Of a stretch of 58,885 bases of DNA, positions 24,598 to 32,957 are shown in pieces. The stretch's first letter is position 1. Each line of letters starts with the position of its first letter. The notes beneath the pieces are model-generated. The model saw nothing but the letters and a program-made list of their open reading frames with translations. It was not told the origin of the DNA and did not search any database. Origin of the DNA: CAZDHT01 sp964505325 (GTDB lineage Bacteria > Planctomycetota > PUPC01); the NCBI GenBank assembly GCA_964505325.1, contig CAZDHT010000003.1, positions 1-58,885 of the forward strand. Direction: 5' to 3'. A program made the translations under genes and the position numbers.

Positions 24598-25904
24598 TCG
24601 TCCAGTCTCTTCTTGATCTCCTTCTCGTGGCCTTCCTCGGTCGGCTCGTAGTAAATCCTGTCGACCGGCAGGTAGTCCTGCTCGACGAAGTGCCCTTCGA
24701 AGTCGTGGGCGTACTTGTAGCCTTCACCGCGCCCCAGCCGCTTGGCGCCCGGATAGCTGACATCCTTGAGGTGATCCGGCACCTGGAGCGTCCGGCCCTC
24801 TTCGACGTCCTGTTGGGCTTTCGTGATGCCCATGTACGCGGCGTTGCTCTTCGGCGCGCAGGCGATGTACGTGACCGCCTGCGCGAGCGGTATCTTCGCC
24901 TCGGGCATGCCGACGAACTCGGCCGCCTGAAGCGCGGCATTGGCCAGCACGAGCGCCAGCGGCGCCGCGTTGCCCACGTCCTCCGCCGCGCAGATCACCA
25001 TGCGCCGCGCCACGAAGCGCGGGTCCTCCCCCGCCTCGAGCATCCGCGCCATCCAGTACAGCGCCGCGTCGGGGTCGGAGCCCCGCATGCTCTTGATGAA
25101 CGCGCTCGCCGCGTCGTAGTGCGAATCCTCGTCACGGTCGTACACGACCGCCTTCTTCTGGATGGAGTCCTCGGCCACGGCGAGCGTGTACCGGATCACG
25201 CCGTCGTCGTCGGGCTGCGTGGTCATCACACCGACCTCAAGCGCGTTGAGCGCCCGCCGCGCATCGCCGTCGGAAATCCCGGCGATGAATTCCAGCGCCT
25301 CGGCAGCGAACTCGACCGGATACGTGCCGAGCCCGCGCTCCTTGTCCTTCAGAGCGGCCAGGACAATCTGCCGGATGTGATCCTTGGAGAGCGGCTTGAA
25401 CTCGAAGATCTGCGACCGGGATACGAGCGGCGACGTGATGGTGAAGAACGGGTTGTGCGTGGTCGCGCCGACCATGATCACCGTGCCCTCTTCGACGTCC
25501 GGCAGGAGCACGTCCTGCTGCGCCTTGTTGAAGCGATGAAGCTCATCGATGAAGAGCACCGTCCGGCGGCCGGTCATCCGGAGCCGGTCACATGCCCGGG
25601 CGATGGCGTCGCGGACCTCGGCGACCCCGCACGCCGCGCCGTTCAACGCGTGGAACGCAGCCCGGGTGTGCTCCGCGAGCACCCTAGCCAGGGTCGTCTT
25701 GCCGGTGCCCGGCGGGCCGTAGAAGATCACGGACATCAGGCGGTCGGCTTCCAGCATCCGCCAGAGCAGCTTGCCCCGGCCGAAGAAGTGCTCCTGGCCG
25801 ACGAATTCCTCGCGCGTGCGGGGACGCATCCGGACCGCCAGCGGCTTCGGCGCCTCCGGCTCCGGCCGATGCTCCACATGAGGATCTTCGAACAGCTTCT
25901 TCAC
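24555..25904 (-). CDS. rarA: Replication-associated recombination protein RarA (AAA+ ATPase)
   Basis: The 449-residue protein (GTG start) has MRPRTREEFVGQEHFFGRG at the N-terminus, Walker A GPPGTGKTTLA, Walker B VLFIDELHRFNKAQQD, sensor-1 GATTHNPFF and the C-terminal tetramerisation domain with AAEDVGNAAPLAL. It remodels stalled replication forks and relates to clamp-loader ATPases. It is 8 nt downstream of the MBL gene, so the four minus-strand genes from 27796 down to 23995 form one operon. Confidence 0.93.
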   Translation of the reverse strand: MKKLFEDPHVEHRPEPEAPKPLAVRMRPRTREEFVGQEHFFGRGKLLWRMLEADRLMSVIFYGPPGTGKTTLARVLAEHTRAAFHALNGAACGVAEVRDAIARACDRLRMTGRRTVLFIDELHRFNKAQQDVLLPDVEEGTVIMVGATTHNPFFTITSPLVSRSQIFEFKPLSKDHIRQIVLAALKDKERGLGTYPVEFAAEALEFIAGISDGDARRALNALEVGVMTTQPDDDGVIRYTLAVAEDSIQKKAVVYDRDEDSHYDAASAFIKSMRGSDPDAALYWMARMLEAGEDPRFVARRMVICAAEDVGNAAPLALVLANAALQAAEFVGMPEAKIPLAQAVTYIACAPKSNAAYMGITKAQQDVEEGRTLQVPDHLKDVSYPGAKRLGRGEGYKYAHDFEGHFVEQDYLPVDRIYYEPTEEGHEKEIKKRLDEWRKRRREGKPEGA

Positions 25905-25912
25905 GGCGGCTA

Positions 25913-26839
25913 CTACTTCCGGTTGCGATGCGCGCCCGCGTTCGGGCGCATTTCTTCCCCGCCCGGCCCCAGGATCGGCGTGAAATAACGGGCCATCACC
26001 ATCGTGAGCGGGCGGTCGAACTTCCGCTCGAGGGCGATCTTCCGGATCATCGACTCGATCTGTCGCTTTGGATACCGCGTCGAGATGTGCATCAGTACGA
26101 GCGAGTTGACGTCCGCCGCGCGGGCGACCTCCAACGCCTCGGCGACGGTGCTGTGCGCCTCATTGGCGCGGTCCGCCGCGTCGATGAACGTCGCCTCGTG
26201 CATGAGCACCTCGGCGCCCCGCACCTCCTCGGGGTCCACCGGCGATGAATCGCCGCAGTAGGCGAGCAGAATCTGCTCGTAGTCCTCGGTCACGGCGTCC
26301 TTGCCTTTCTCCTTGGATATCGCGGCGATCTCGTCGGGCGTCATCCCCGCCAGCTCCGGCCTCAACCGGGTGCGCCGTTCGAAGAGCCGGTATCCGAGAT
26401 TGACCGTCCGCATCGAATGCGTGACGGGGAAGGCCTGGATCAGGCCCCGCTCTCGCGCCGTGCCGAGCGCGAGCTCCTGTCCCGCCTCGACCGGGGTCCA
26501 CTCCAGCTCGTACTTGACGTAGTTGGAGATCCGCGAGACGTACTCGTGCAGAAGCTCGATCATCGGGTCGCCGCCGGGGTAGTAGATGCGGAGCGGTTTC
26601 TCCTTGTCGCCTCGGGCCGAGGCCCGCGAATGGATAATGCCGCCGATCCCGCCGATGTGGTCGTAGTGCCCGTGCGAGAGCAAGATGGCCTCGACCCCGA
26701 AGATGAAGTTCTCCATGTACGAGCTGACCCCTTCGCCGGCATCGAACAGCAGCCGGGCCGGCTTGTAGTGGAACCAGGTCGAGTACATGGCCTTGGAGTA
26801 GCCGCGCAGGTTGGACACGATGTCATCGGCGAGCGACAC
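25913..26839 (-). CDS. MBL-fold hydrolase, ribonuclease Z-like
   Basis: The 308-residue protein starts at a GTG behind GGAGACC. The zinc-binding motif SHGHYDHIGG (HxHxDH) is at about 55-63. Further ligands occur in FPVTHS, YCGDSSP and MHEATF, and MHISTRYP is near the C-terminus; these resemble RNase Z. RNase Z cleaves tRNA precursors 3' of the discriminator base. The N-terminal strand that normally carries the FLGTG-type motif is missing or divergent. It could therefore be another RNase Z-related MBL enzyme. Confidence 0.75.
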   Translation of the reverse strand: MSLADDIVSNLRGYSKAMYSTWFHYKPARLLFDAGEGVSSYMENFIFGVEAILLSHGHYDHIGGIGGIIHSRASARGDKEKPLRIYYPGGDPMIELLHEYVSRISNYVKYELEWTPVEAGQELALGTARERGLIQAFPVTHSMRTVNLGYRLFERRTRLRPELAGMTPDEIAAISKEKGKDAVTEDYEQILLAYCGDSSPVDPEEVRGAEVLMHEATFIDAADRANEAHSTVAEALEVARAADVNSLVLMHISTRYPKRQIESMIRKIALERKFDRPLTMVMARYFTPILGPGGEEMRPNAGAHRNRK

Positions 26840-26848
26840 GATGGTCTC

Positions 26849-27796
26849 CTACAACAGATGTTGTCCGTCGCACGAGCACGTATTCAGTTCGGGCATCCCT
26901 TCGCGGCAGCAGGAAAAGAGAAGGCCGTGCGACCGGGCGATCGCTTTGACCATTTCCATTCGCCGCCGCCGCTCGGGCTCGACCAGGTACCGGTAGCCCG
27001 AGACCTCCTCTTTCTCGTACAGGTGTTCGGTGGCCGCCGCGGCGTCGGGGAACTGCCGAGCGAACCTGAGGGCGCTGTCGCGGCGCTTCTTGAACGTGCT
27101 AGATACTACCTGATTCACGCCCGCCCCCGCAAGCTTCTTCATCAGCCCCGCGACCTGGCCCGGCTCGTCGTTGACGCCCGGCAGCAGCGGGTCGATCCGG
27201 CAGATGGCCGGGAAGCCCTGCTCGATGGCGGCCCGAAGCGCGGCGATCCGTCTCTCGGGGGCCGGGGCGTATGGCTCGAGGCGGCGCGCCAGCGGCTCGT
27301 CGACCGTCGTGATGGTGATGCCGACGACCGTTCGGTCCTTCGGCAACATGTCCAGGTCCCGTGTCACCAGGTCGGACTTCGTCTGCATCAGCAGTGCATA
27401 CCCCGCCTGCGCGAGCAACTCGATGCACCGCCGGGTAAATTCGAGTTCGGCCTCGGACACACGCGGCGTATCCGGGTACGGGTCGGACGACAGCGAGAGT
27501 ACCACCGGCAGCCGTTTCAGCTCGCGGAGTTCGTCGTCCGCGCCGATCCGTGCGATGTCACGCTCCAGGTTGTGGAGCACATCGACCCGCGGGCCCCAGT
27601 TGTCCGAGTCGCGTCCCCATCGCCCGCGGGAATACGTGCTGGTGTAGCAGTAGAGGCATTCATACCCGCAGCCGGTGTACACGTTGAGCGTAAGCTTCGG
27701 CCCGCACGTGCACAGGGGCGAGTGATACGGGTCGAACGGCTTCAACGCCCGGAGCTTCGAGGCCAGCCTCTTCTTGCCCGCCTTGGTCCATTCCAT
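26849..27796 (-). CDS. Radical SAM protein (SPL/Rv2578c-like)
   Basis: The 315-residue protein has the radical SAM cluster motif CGYECLYCYT (CxxxCxxC) at about 43-52. PVVLSLSSDPYPDTPR follows, then TKSDLVTRDLDML and TTVDEPLARRLEPYAPAPERRIAAL, which is the signature of the spore-photoproduct-lyase-like radical SAM group of unknown substrate. A cysteine-rich tail (SCCRE and CSCDGQ) could carry another cluster or zinc. It is the first gene of the minus-strand operon, with its start facing the operator region of the divergent LTxxQ gene. Confidence 0.85.
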   Translation of the reverse strand: MEWTKAGKKRLASKLRALKPFDPYHSPLCTCGPKLTLNVYTGCGYECLYCYTSTYSRGRWGRDSDNWGPRVDVLHNLERDIARIGADDELRELKRLPVVLSLSSDPYPDTPRVSEAELEFTRRCIELLAQAGYALLMQTKSDLVTRDLDMLPKDRTVVGITITTVDEPLARRLEPYAPAPERRIAALRAAIEQGFPAICRIDPLLPGVNDEPGQVAGLMKKLAGAGVNQVVSSTFKKRRDSALRFARQFPDAAAATEHLYEKEEVSGYRYLVEPERRRRMEMVKAIARSHGLLFSCCREGMPELNTCSCDGQHLL

Positions 27797-27853
27797 TCCG
27801 CCATTCTACCGCGGCCGTGGGCCGATGCAACGCGGGGAAAAACACGGCCAACG

Positions 27854-27888
27854 CGTTGCAGCAACGAGGGCCCGGCGTTGCAGCAACG
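27854..27888 (+). promoter_or_regulatory. Tandem operator: two CGTTGCAGCAACG palindromes 22 bp apart
   Basis: The 13-bp palindrome occurs at 27854-27866 and 27876-27888 within identical 17-nt direct repeats. The spacing is two helical turns. The second copy contains the -35 element of the promoter below. The region separates two divergent genes, so it may control either. Confidence 0.65.
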
Positions 27889-27906
27889 AGGCCGGCGGTG
27901 TATCAT
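27878..27906 (+). promoter_or_regulatory. Predicted promoter of the LTxxQ-like gene
   Basis: TTGCAG (27878-27883), a 17-nt spacer and TATCAT (27901-27906) lie 38 nt before the ATG. The -35 is inside the second operator palindrome, suggesting regulation by occlusion or recruitment. Confidence 0.55.
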
Positions 27907-27943
27907 TCTGATGAACACATACCCCATTCCACGGAGGCGGAAA

Positions 27944-28870
27944 ATGAAACGGATCGTTCTCGTGGCGGCTCTGCTGGCGATCCCGGTCGCGGCGCAGGGC
28001 CAGGCTCGTAACGGCTATGGCGGCTACGGTCGCAAGCCGACGATGCGGACGCTGGCGGGCGTCCTGCCCGGCGCCTACTCCTTCGTCGACCGGCTCGGCG
28101 TCACGCCCGAGCAGGAGAAGGTCCTGCTGGAGATCTACACGGAGTGGGCGGCCAAGAAGACGAAGATCGACCGCGAGATCTGGCAGAAGCTCCCCCGGAT
28201 GAGCCGCGCCGACTGGGACGACCCGAAGAAGCGGGCGGAGCACAGCGCCAAGCGGAAGGAACTGCTCGCGAAGGCGGGCATCGTGCCGCCGGTCGAGAAG
28301 GTCAGCACCGTCCTCACCGTCGAGCAACTCGGCAAGATCCTCGAGGCGGAGGAGGTGGTCAACGCGTGGGAGACGTGGCTCCCGAAGCACCTGAAGACGT
28401 ACGACGCGAAGCTCACCACGGCGATCGGGCCGGAGGACCCCGAGCAGACGGCGGCGAAGAACTACGCTTACGGGACGCTCAGAGTCTACGAGCCGGGCGC
28501 CTCGCGGCTGGCCGGACGGTTGGAGATTGCCGACGAGCAGCAGGCCGCGCTCAGGGCCATACGGGCCAAGAGCACCCGCGACTACTACGATTACACGTGG
28601 GCGCTGAACTCGCTCCGCACCAGCGGCAAGATGACCTACGGCGAGGTCGCTGACCTGCAGACCATCGTGAGCAGCGAACTGATGTCCAAGGGCCAGGACG
28701 AGAGGCGGGCGCAAATCGAGAAGCTGCTCACCCAGGAGCAGCGGGACAAGATCGCCAAGGGGCTGAAGATCCTTGAGGAGCGGAACAAGGCCATCCACGA
28801 CCGCTACGCCAAGTACGTCGCGGAGCTGGAGAAGATCCTGCCCAAGGCGCCGGCCAAGAAGGCGAACTAG
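27944..28870 (+). CDS. Exported helical protein with LTxxQ-like repeats
   Basis: The 308-residue protein is taken from ATG 27944 with ACGGAGGCGG upstream. It has a signal peptide (MKRIVLVAALLAIPVAAQGQA). The rest is highly charged and helical, with four recurring phrases like those of CpxP/Spy periplasmic proteins: LGVTPEQEKVL, LTVEQLGKIL, LEIADEQQAAL and LTQEQRDKI. That pattern suggests a periplasmic chaperone or stress protein, but the protein is about twice the size of Spy and the assignment is tentative. Its stop overlaps that of the convergent sulfatase by 4 nt (CTAG). Tandem operators lie upstream. Confidence 0.7.
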   Translation: MKRIVLVAALLAIPVAAQGQARNGYGGYGRKPTMRTLAGVLPGAYSFVDRLGVTPEQEKVLLEIYTEWAAKKTKIDREIWQKLPRMSRADWDDPKKRAEHSAKRKELLAKAGIVPPVEKVSTVLTVEQLGKILEAEEVVNAWETWLPKHLKTYDAKLTTAIGPEDPEQTAAKNYAYGTLRVYEPGASRLAGRLEIADEQQAALRAIRAKSTRDYYDYTWALNSLRTSGKMTYGEVADLQTIVSSELMSKGQDERRAQIEKLLTQEQRDKIAKGLKILEERNKAIHDRYAKYVAELEKILPKAPAKKAN

Positions 28871-30285
28871 GACGCCAGCCGCGTCCGTTGATAGAACCGC
28901 TCGACCGGGTCGCCCGTCTCGACGATAAACCCCGCCAGGCGCTCCTGCATCTCGCGGAGCGCCGCGGCGTACGCGGAGTCGCCCGCCAGATTGGCCAGTT
29001 CCCCCGGGTCGTTCTTCAGGTGGTAAAGCTCGTCGGACTCCGGCGCGTTGAAGACGTACTTGAAGTCCGGCGTCTGAACCATCCGCTGCGTGTAGGGGCA
29101 TTGGTGGCCGTGGAACTCGACGTAGGCGACCGGGGGCCGGACGGCGTCGGCCTCGCCGCGAATGAGCGGCGCCAGGCTCACAGCGTCAAGGTGATCGGGC
29201 ACCGCCGCCCCGGCCAGTTCGAGAACGGTCGGCATCAGATCCATGTTGTAGACGAACGCATCCGAGCGGCGGCCGCCCGCGGCGCCGGGCACGCGCGCAA
29301 TGAGCGGCACGCGGCACTGCTCGTCGTATAGGTGCGCGCCCTTGTCACACAAGCCGTGGGCGCCCACCATCCCGCCGTGGTCCGAGGTGTAGAACACTGC
29401 GGTCTCATCGGCGACTCCGAGGTCGTCGAGCGCCGCCAACAGCCGGCCGACCTGGTCGTCGATCAGGCTTACGTATCCGTAGCACATGGCCACCAAGTGC
29501 GACCAGTCGGCCCAGGTCAGGTCCTGCACGCCCCAGTAGTCCTTCATCGTTTGTTGTATGGAGGGCTTGCCCTCGAGGCCGTCGCGGAAGTTGGGCCACT
29601 CCGGCATGTCTTCGGCGCGGTACATGCTCGCGTACGGCTCGGGGATGATGTAGGGCACGTGCGGCCCCCAGAAATCGACCCGGACAAAGAACGGCTCGCC
29701 GCGCCCGGCCGAGGCCCGCATCGCGGCGATTCCCTGCTCCGCCAGATAGTACGGGACGCCGGCCTCCACCGGGCCCTCCTGCGTGGCCGAAAGGAGCGCG
29801 CCTTGCGAGCCGTCCCTGTGGCGCGCGAACACCTGCCCGCTCAGCGCAAACCGGCAGCCAAGCTTGTCGAGGTATCCCAGATAGTGCGGATGCTCGGCGG
29901 GATAGCCGTACCTCGGATAGAACACCCCTTCGAAGCCGCACGCGGCGGGAGGGAGATCCGTGCCCACGTGCCACTTCCCGCACAGCGTCGAGCGATAGCC
30001 CCGTTCTCTCAGCAGTTCGGCCAGGGTGATCTGCTCGCCGGTGAAGTCACGCCCGCCGACTCCGCCCGACTCGACGTTGCGGAGAATGCCGTGATGGACG
30101 GGCCGCAGCCCGGTGATCAGAGACGCCCGGGCCGCGGCGCAGATAGGCACCGGGGTGAACGCCTGCTCGAACACCACGCCATCCCGCGCCAGCGCGTCCA
30201 GATGCGGCGTCTGCACGATCGGGTTACCGTACGCGCCCAGCGCGTCGCGGCGCTGTTGGTCCGCTTGAATCAGAAGGACATTCAT
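28867..30285 (-). CDS. Sulfatase (formylglycine-dependent, alkaline-phosphatase superfamily)
   Basis: The 472-residue protein is taken from ATG 30285 (MNVLLIQADQQRRDALG); upstream in-frame codons look non-homologous. The formylglycine motif is C49-A-A-A-R53, followed by ASLITGLRP. This is the Ala form of the C-x-(P/A)-x-R motif, which anaerobic maturases can also accept. Other landmarks are CGKWHVG, YTSDHGGMVGAHGLCDKG and a C-terminal YELKNDPGE-like phrase (YHLKNDPGELANLA). No signal peptide is visible, unusual for polysaccharide sulfatases, so it may act in the cytoplasm. It probably removes sulfate esters from glycans. Confidence 0.9.
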   Translation of the reverse strand: MNVLLIQADQQRRDALGAYGNPIVQTPHLDALARDGVVFEQAFTPVPICAAARASLITGLRPVHHGILRNVESGGVGGRDFTGEQITLAELLRERGYRSTLCGKWHVGTDLPPAACGFEGVFYPRYGYPAEHPHYLGYLDKLGCRFALSGQVFARHRDGSQGALLSATQEGPVEAGVPYYLAEQGIAAMRASAGRGEPFFVRVDFWGPHVPYIIPEPYASMYRAEDMPEWPNFRDGLEGKPSIQQTMKDYWGVQDLTWADWSHLVAMCYGYVSLIDDQVGRLLAALDDLGVADETAVFYTSDHGGMVGAHGLCDKGAHLYDEQCRVPLIARVPGAAGGRRSDAFVYNMDLMPTVLELAGAAVPDHLDAVSLAPLIRGEADAVRPPVAYVEFHGHQCPYTQRMVQTPDFKYVFNAPESDELYHLKNDPGELANLAGDSAYAAALREMQERLAGFIVETGDPVERFYQRTRLAS

Positions 30286-30407
30286 GCCCCACGCCTCCAT
30301 CGTCCCACGCGCAGTTATCTTATCGCAGCGCCGGGTTCGGTTCAACACCCCGCGGCGTGTCCAGGGGAGCTTGAAAGCCGTCCGGCCGGGCGCTAGGATA
30401 CGCCGCT

Positions 30408-31739
30408 ATGGAGAGGCCCGCCGTTTCGATGATCAGCCTGGGCTGCGCGAAGAACCTCGTCGACACGGAGCGGATCCTGGGCGCGCTGGCCGAGCGCGGC
30501 TGGCTGATCGCCGAGCGCGCCCTCGACGCCGACGTCGTTCTCATCAACACCTGCGGGTTCATCGGCGAGGCGCGCGAGGAGTCGTTCGGCGTGATCGAGG
30601 ATGCGCTCCTGCTCAAGGACGCGCGGGTGATCCGCGCAGTGGTCGTGATCGGCTGCATGGTCCAATTGATGTCGGAGCAGCTCGTGCGCCAGTTCTCCGA
30701 GGTGGACGCGTGGGTGGGCCTGACCGCGCCGGAGACCGTGGCCGATGCGTGCGAGGGGGCCGCCTCCGCGACCGGCGGCAAGAGCGCGCCGGTGCTTGGC
30801 GCGTCCGGCCGCCCGTTCGGATACGGCCCGAGGCTCCGCATCACCCCCAAGCACTACGCGTATCTCCGGATTTCCGAGGGTTGCGACAATCGCTGCCGCT
30901 ACTGCCAGATCCCTGCCATCCGCGGGCCGCTGCGAAGCAAGCCGTTCGAACGGATCATCCAGGAGGCGGGGGAGCTCGTCGCCGACGGGGCCCGCGAACT
31001 GATCCTCATCGCACAGGACACGACCAGCTACGGTACCGACCTCTACGGCGAGCGACAACTCGCGGCGCTGCTGCGCGAGCTGCGGGACGTGGACGGTGTC
31101 CGGTGGCTGCGCCTTCTCTACACGCATCCGGCGCACATCGACGACGAACTGATCGCGGTCCTCGCCGAGGGCGGCACGCTGCTGCCCTATGTCGATCTGC
31201 CCATTCAGCACGCGAACGATGCGATACTCGAACAGATGGGCCGGCACATCGGTCAGGACGGGCTCCGCGAGGTCGTCGCCCACGTTCGCAATGCGGTCGC
31301 CGACGCCGTCCTCCGGACCTCGGTGATCGTGGGCTTCCCCGGCGAGGGCGTTGCGGAGTTCGATGAACTGCTCAGCTTCATCCGAGAGGTGCGGTTCGAC
31401 CGGCTCGGCGCGTTCGCCTATTCCCGCGAGCCGGGCACCCCGGCGGCGGAGCTTGCCGGCCAGGTCCCGGATGAAGTCAAGCAGGAACGGCTCGCCGCGG
31501 TGATGGAACTGCAACACGAGATCGCGACGGAGCAGAGCGCGGCGCTGGTCGGCGCAGAAATCGAAACCGTCGTCGACGGCAAGGACGTCGATGGCGAATG
31601 GACCGGGCGGACGTACCGCGACGCGCCGGACGTCGACGGCGCCATCCGCCTGGAAGGCCCGAACCTCGAGCCGGGCATGTTCATCCGCGCCGTGGTGACC
31701 GAGGCGTATGGCTATGATCTCGTGGGGAAGGTGACCTGA
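30408..31739 (+). CDS. rimO: Ribosomal protein S12 methylthiotransferase RimO
   Basis: The 443-residue protein has the UPF0004 domain (MISLGCAKNLVDTERIL, then INTCGFIGEAREESF), the radical SAM motif CDNRCRYCQIPAIRG and a C-terminal TRAM-like domain. The AQDTTSYG and YTHPAHI phrases are diagnostic of RimO over MiaB. It installs the beta-methylthio group on the conserved Asp of ribosomal protein S12 using two 4Fe-4S clusters. A long inverted repeat begins at its stop codon. Confidence 0.93.
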   Translation: MERPAVSMISLGCAKNLVDTERILGALAERGWLIAERALDADVVLINTCGFIGEAREESFGVIEDALLLKDARVIRAVVVIGCMVQLMSEQLVRQFSEVDAWVGLTAPETVADACEGAASATGGKSAPVLGASGRPFGYGPRLRITPKHYAYLRISEGCDNRCRYCQIPAIRGPLRSKPFERIIQEAGELVADGARELILIAQDTTSYGTDLYGERQLAALLRELRDVDGVRWLRLLYTHPAHIDDELIAVLAEGGTLLPYVDLPIQHANDAILEQMGRHIGQDGLREVVAHVRNAVADAVLRTSVIVGFPGEGVAEFDELLSFIREVRFDRLGAFAYSREPGTPAAELAGQVPDEVKQERLAAVMELQHEIATEQSAALVGAEIETVVDGKDVDGEWTGRTYRDAPDVDGAIRLEGPNLEPGMFIRAVVTEAYGYDLVGKVT

Positions 31740-31822
31740 CCACAAAGACACCAGGAAGCACAAAGAGGAAGGGAGAAAGGTTTTCCTTTGTGTGTCTTTG
31801 TGTTCTTCGTGCCTTTGTGGTA
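31739..31822. repeat. Long imperfect inverted repeat, dispersed ACCACAAAG...CTTTGTGGT type
   Basis: The left arm begins ACCACAAAGACACC and continues to GCACAAAGAGG. The right arm runs GTGTCTTTGTGTTC to CGTGCCTTTGTGGT. This A/C- versus T/G-rich repeat type is seen dispersed in many environmental genomes and may end rimO transcription. A TGTGGTAAGG direct repeat (31816 and 31832) follows. Confidence 0.7.
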
Positions 31823-31875
31823 AGGTTCCGGTGTGGTAAGGTCCCGCCTCCTCTTTTCAGGAAGCGGTTTGAACG

Positions 31876-32487
31876 ATGCTGAACCTGCCGAACAGGGTGA
31901 CGCTCAGCCGGCTGGGACTGGCGGTGGTCTTCTTCGTGCTGGTGTCGTTCGACCATCCGGCCTGTCTCGACTGGGCGAACGTGGTGTTCATCATCGCCGG
32001 CCTGACGGACGTCCTGGACGGCTATCTGGCGCGGAAGTACAACCTGGCGACGGCGTTCGGGCGGGTGGCGGATCCGCTCGTGGACAAGGTCATCGTGTGC
32101 GGCGGGTTCGCGCTGCTGGCGAGCCGCACGCCGGCGATCGCGCCGTGGATGGTGGTCGTGCTGATCAGCCGCGAGTTCCTGGTCAGCAGCATCCGGGGAT
32201 ACGCCGAGAGCCACGGCACGGCGTTCGGCGCCGAGCTCGCCGGAAAGGCCAAGGCCGTGGTCCAGATGATCGCCCTCGCCGTGGTCATCTATGTCAAGGC
32301 CCACGGTCACCTGCCGTTGCTGCCGGGGACCGCGTCGAGATGGGCCGCCCTCGGCGTGGTCTATCTGGCGCTGCTGTCGACCGTGCTGTCGGCCATCGTG
32401 TACGTCGTCAAGGCCCGCCGGTCGTTCGCGGCAAAACGAGACGCCCCACCCGACGCCGGCTCCGACCCGCATGCCCGGCGCGAATGA
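31876..32487 (+). CDS. pgsA: CDP-diacylglycerol:glycerol-3-phosphate 3-phosphatidyltransferase PgsA
   Basis: The 203-residue membrane protein has an N-terminal LNLPNRVTLSRLGL, typical of PgsA. The CDP-alcohol phosphotransferase motif is DVLDGYLAR with an 8-residue gap, then GRVADPLVDK (the DxxDGxxARx8GxxxDxxxD pattern). About five to six membrane helices follow. It makes phosphatidylglycerol phosphate in the inner membrane. Another CDP-alcohol phosphotransferase is possible, but the N-terminal signature favours PgsA. Confidence 0.88.
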   Translation: MLNLPNRVTLSRLGLAVVFFVLVSFDHPACLDWANVVFIIAGLTDVLDGYLARKYNLATAFGRVADPLVDKVIVCGGFALLASRTPAIAPWMVVVLISREFLVSSIRGYAESHGTAFGAELAGKAKAVVQMIALAVVIYVKAHGHLPLLPGTASRWAALGVVYLALLSTVLSAIVYVVKARRSFAAKRDAPPDAGSDPHARRE

Positions 32488-32755
32488 TCCTCCAGAGACC
32501 CTCGGTCGTCGTTCCCACGCAACATGGCCGAATTTGGCGTTGCCCCACGTCAACATGGCCGCGATCAAACCCAAACGCTGACCGTACAAGCACTTAGGCT
32601 GGTGAAGCCGCGCGACAGGGGAAATCCATGTTGCCGCACGGAAGCGCTTGCCGCGCAGCGATGCGCCGAAAAGCGAACCGCACCGTTCTCCCAAGTACTT
32701 ACAAATACGTGAGTTAGCAGAAAACTTCCCTTTTCTTGCCGTTTTTTCGGAGTTG

Positions 32756-32771
32756 TGGCAAGGAATTTGCT
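32756..32771 (+). promoter_or_regulatory. Predicted sigma-54 promoter of the PEP-CTERM gene
   Basis: TGGCAAGGAATTTGCT matches the -24/-12 consensus TGGCAC-N5-TTGCW at all but one position, with correct GG-to-GC spacing. It lies 187 nt before the start. PEP-CTERM genes in other bacteria have been linked to RpoN and the PrsK/PrsR system, so the context supports it. Confidence 0.6.
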
Positions 32772-32789
32772 CTAACTCAATCGGACAGT

Positions 32790-32831
32790 CGAGAGGTTCC
32801 GGCAACGGGCGCGACCCGTTCCGGCCTCTCG
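32790..32831 (+). promoter_or_regulatory. Strong hairpin at the expected 5' end of the PEP-CTERM transcript
   Basis: CGAGAGG, CCGG and AACGGG (32790-32809) pair in order with CCCGTT, CCGG and CCTCTCG (32815-32831), leaving a short CGCGA loop and small internal loops. The position just after the predicted sigma-54 start suggests an mRNA-stabilising or regulatory 5' structure. Confidence 0.55.
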
Positions 32832-32957
32832 GACTAAGCGAGTGGGTCGGCCGCGGCGTAGCGGCCGGCGCTGTTCGGAGGTCGTGAGATGGCGTAACGT
32901 ATTCTAAGTTATGCTCCCTCAGGCAGCTCGTCCTGATGGGGCGAAAGGAGGTTTGCG

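Noticed and set aside
26417..27943. Plus-strand extension of the LTxxQ-like gene by about 500 codons
   Set aside because: It lies opposite the MBL and radical SAM genes. The real start is ATG 27944, with a ribosome-binding site and signal peptide.
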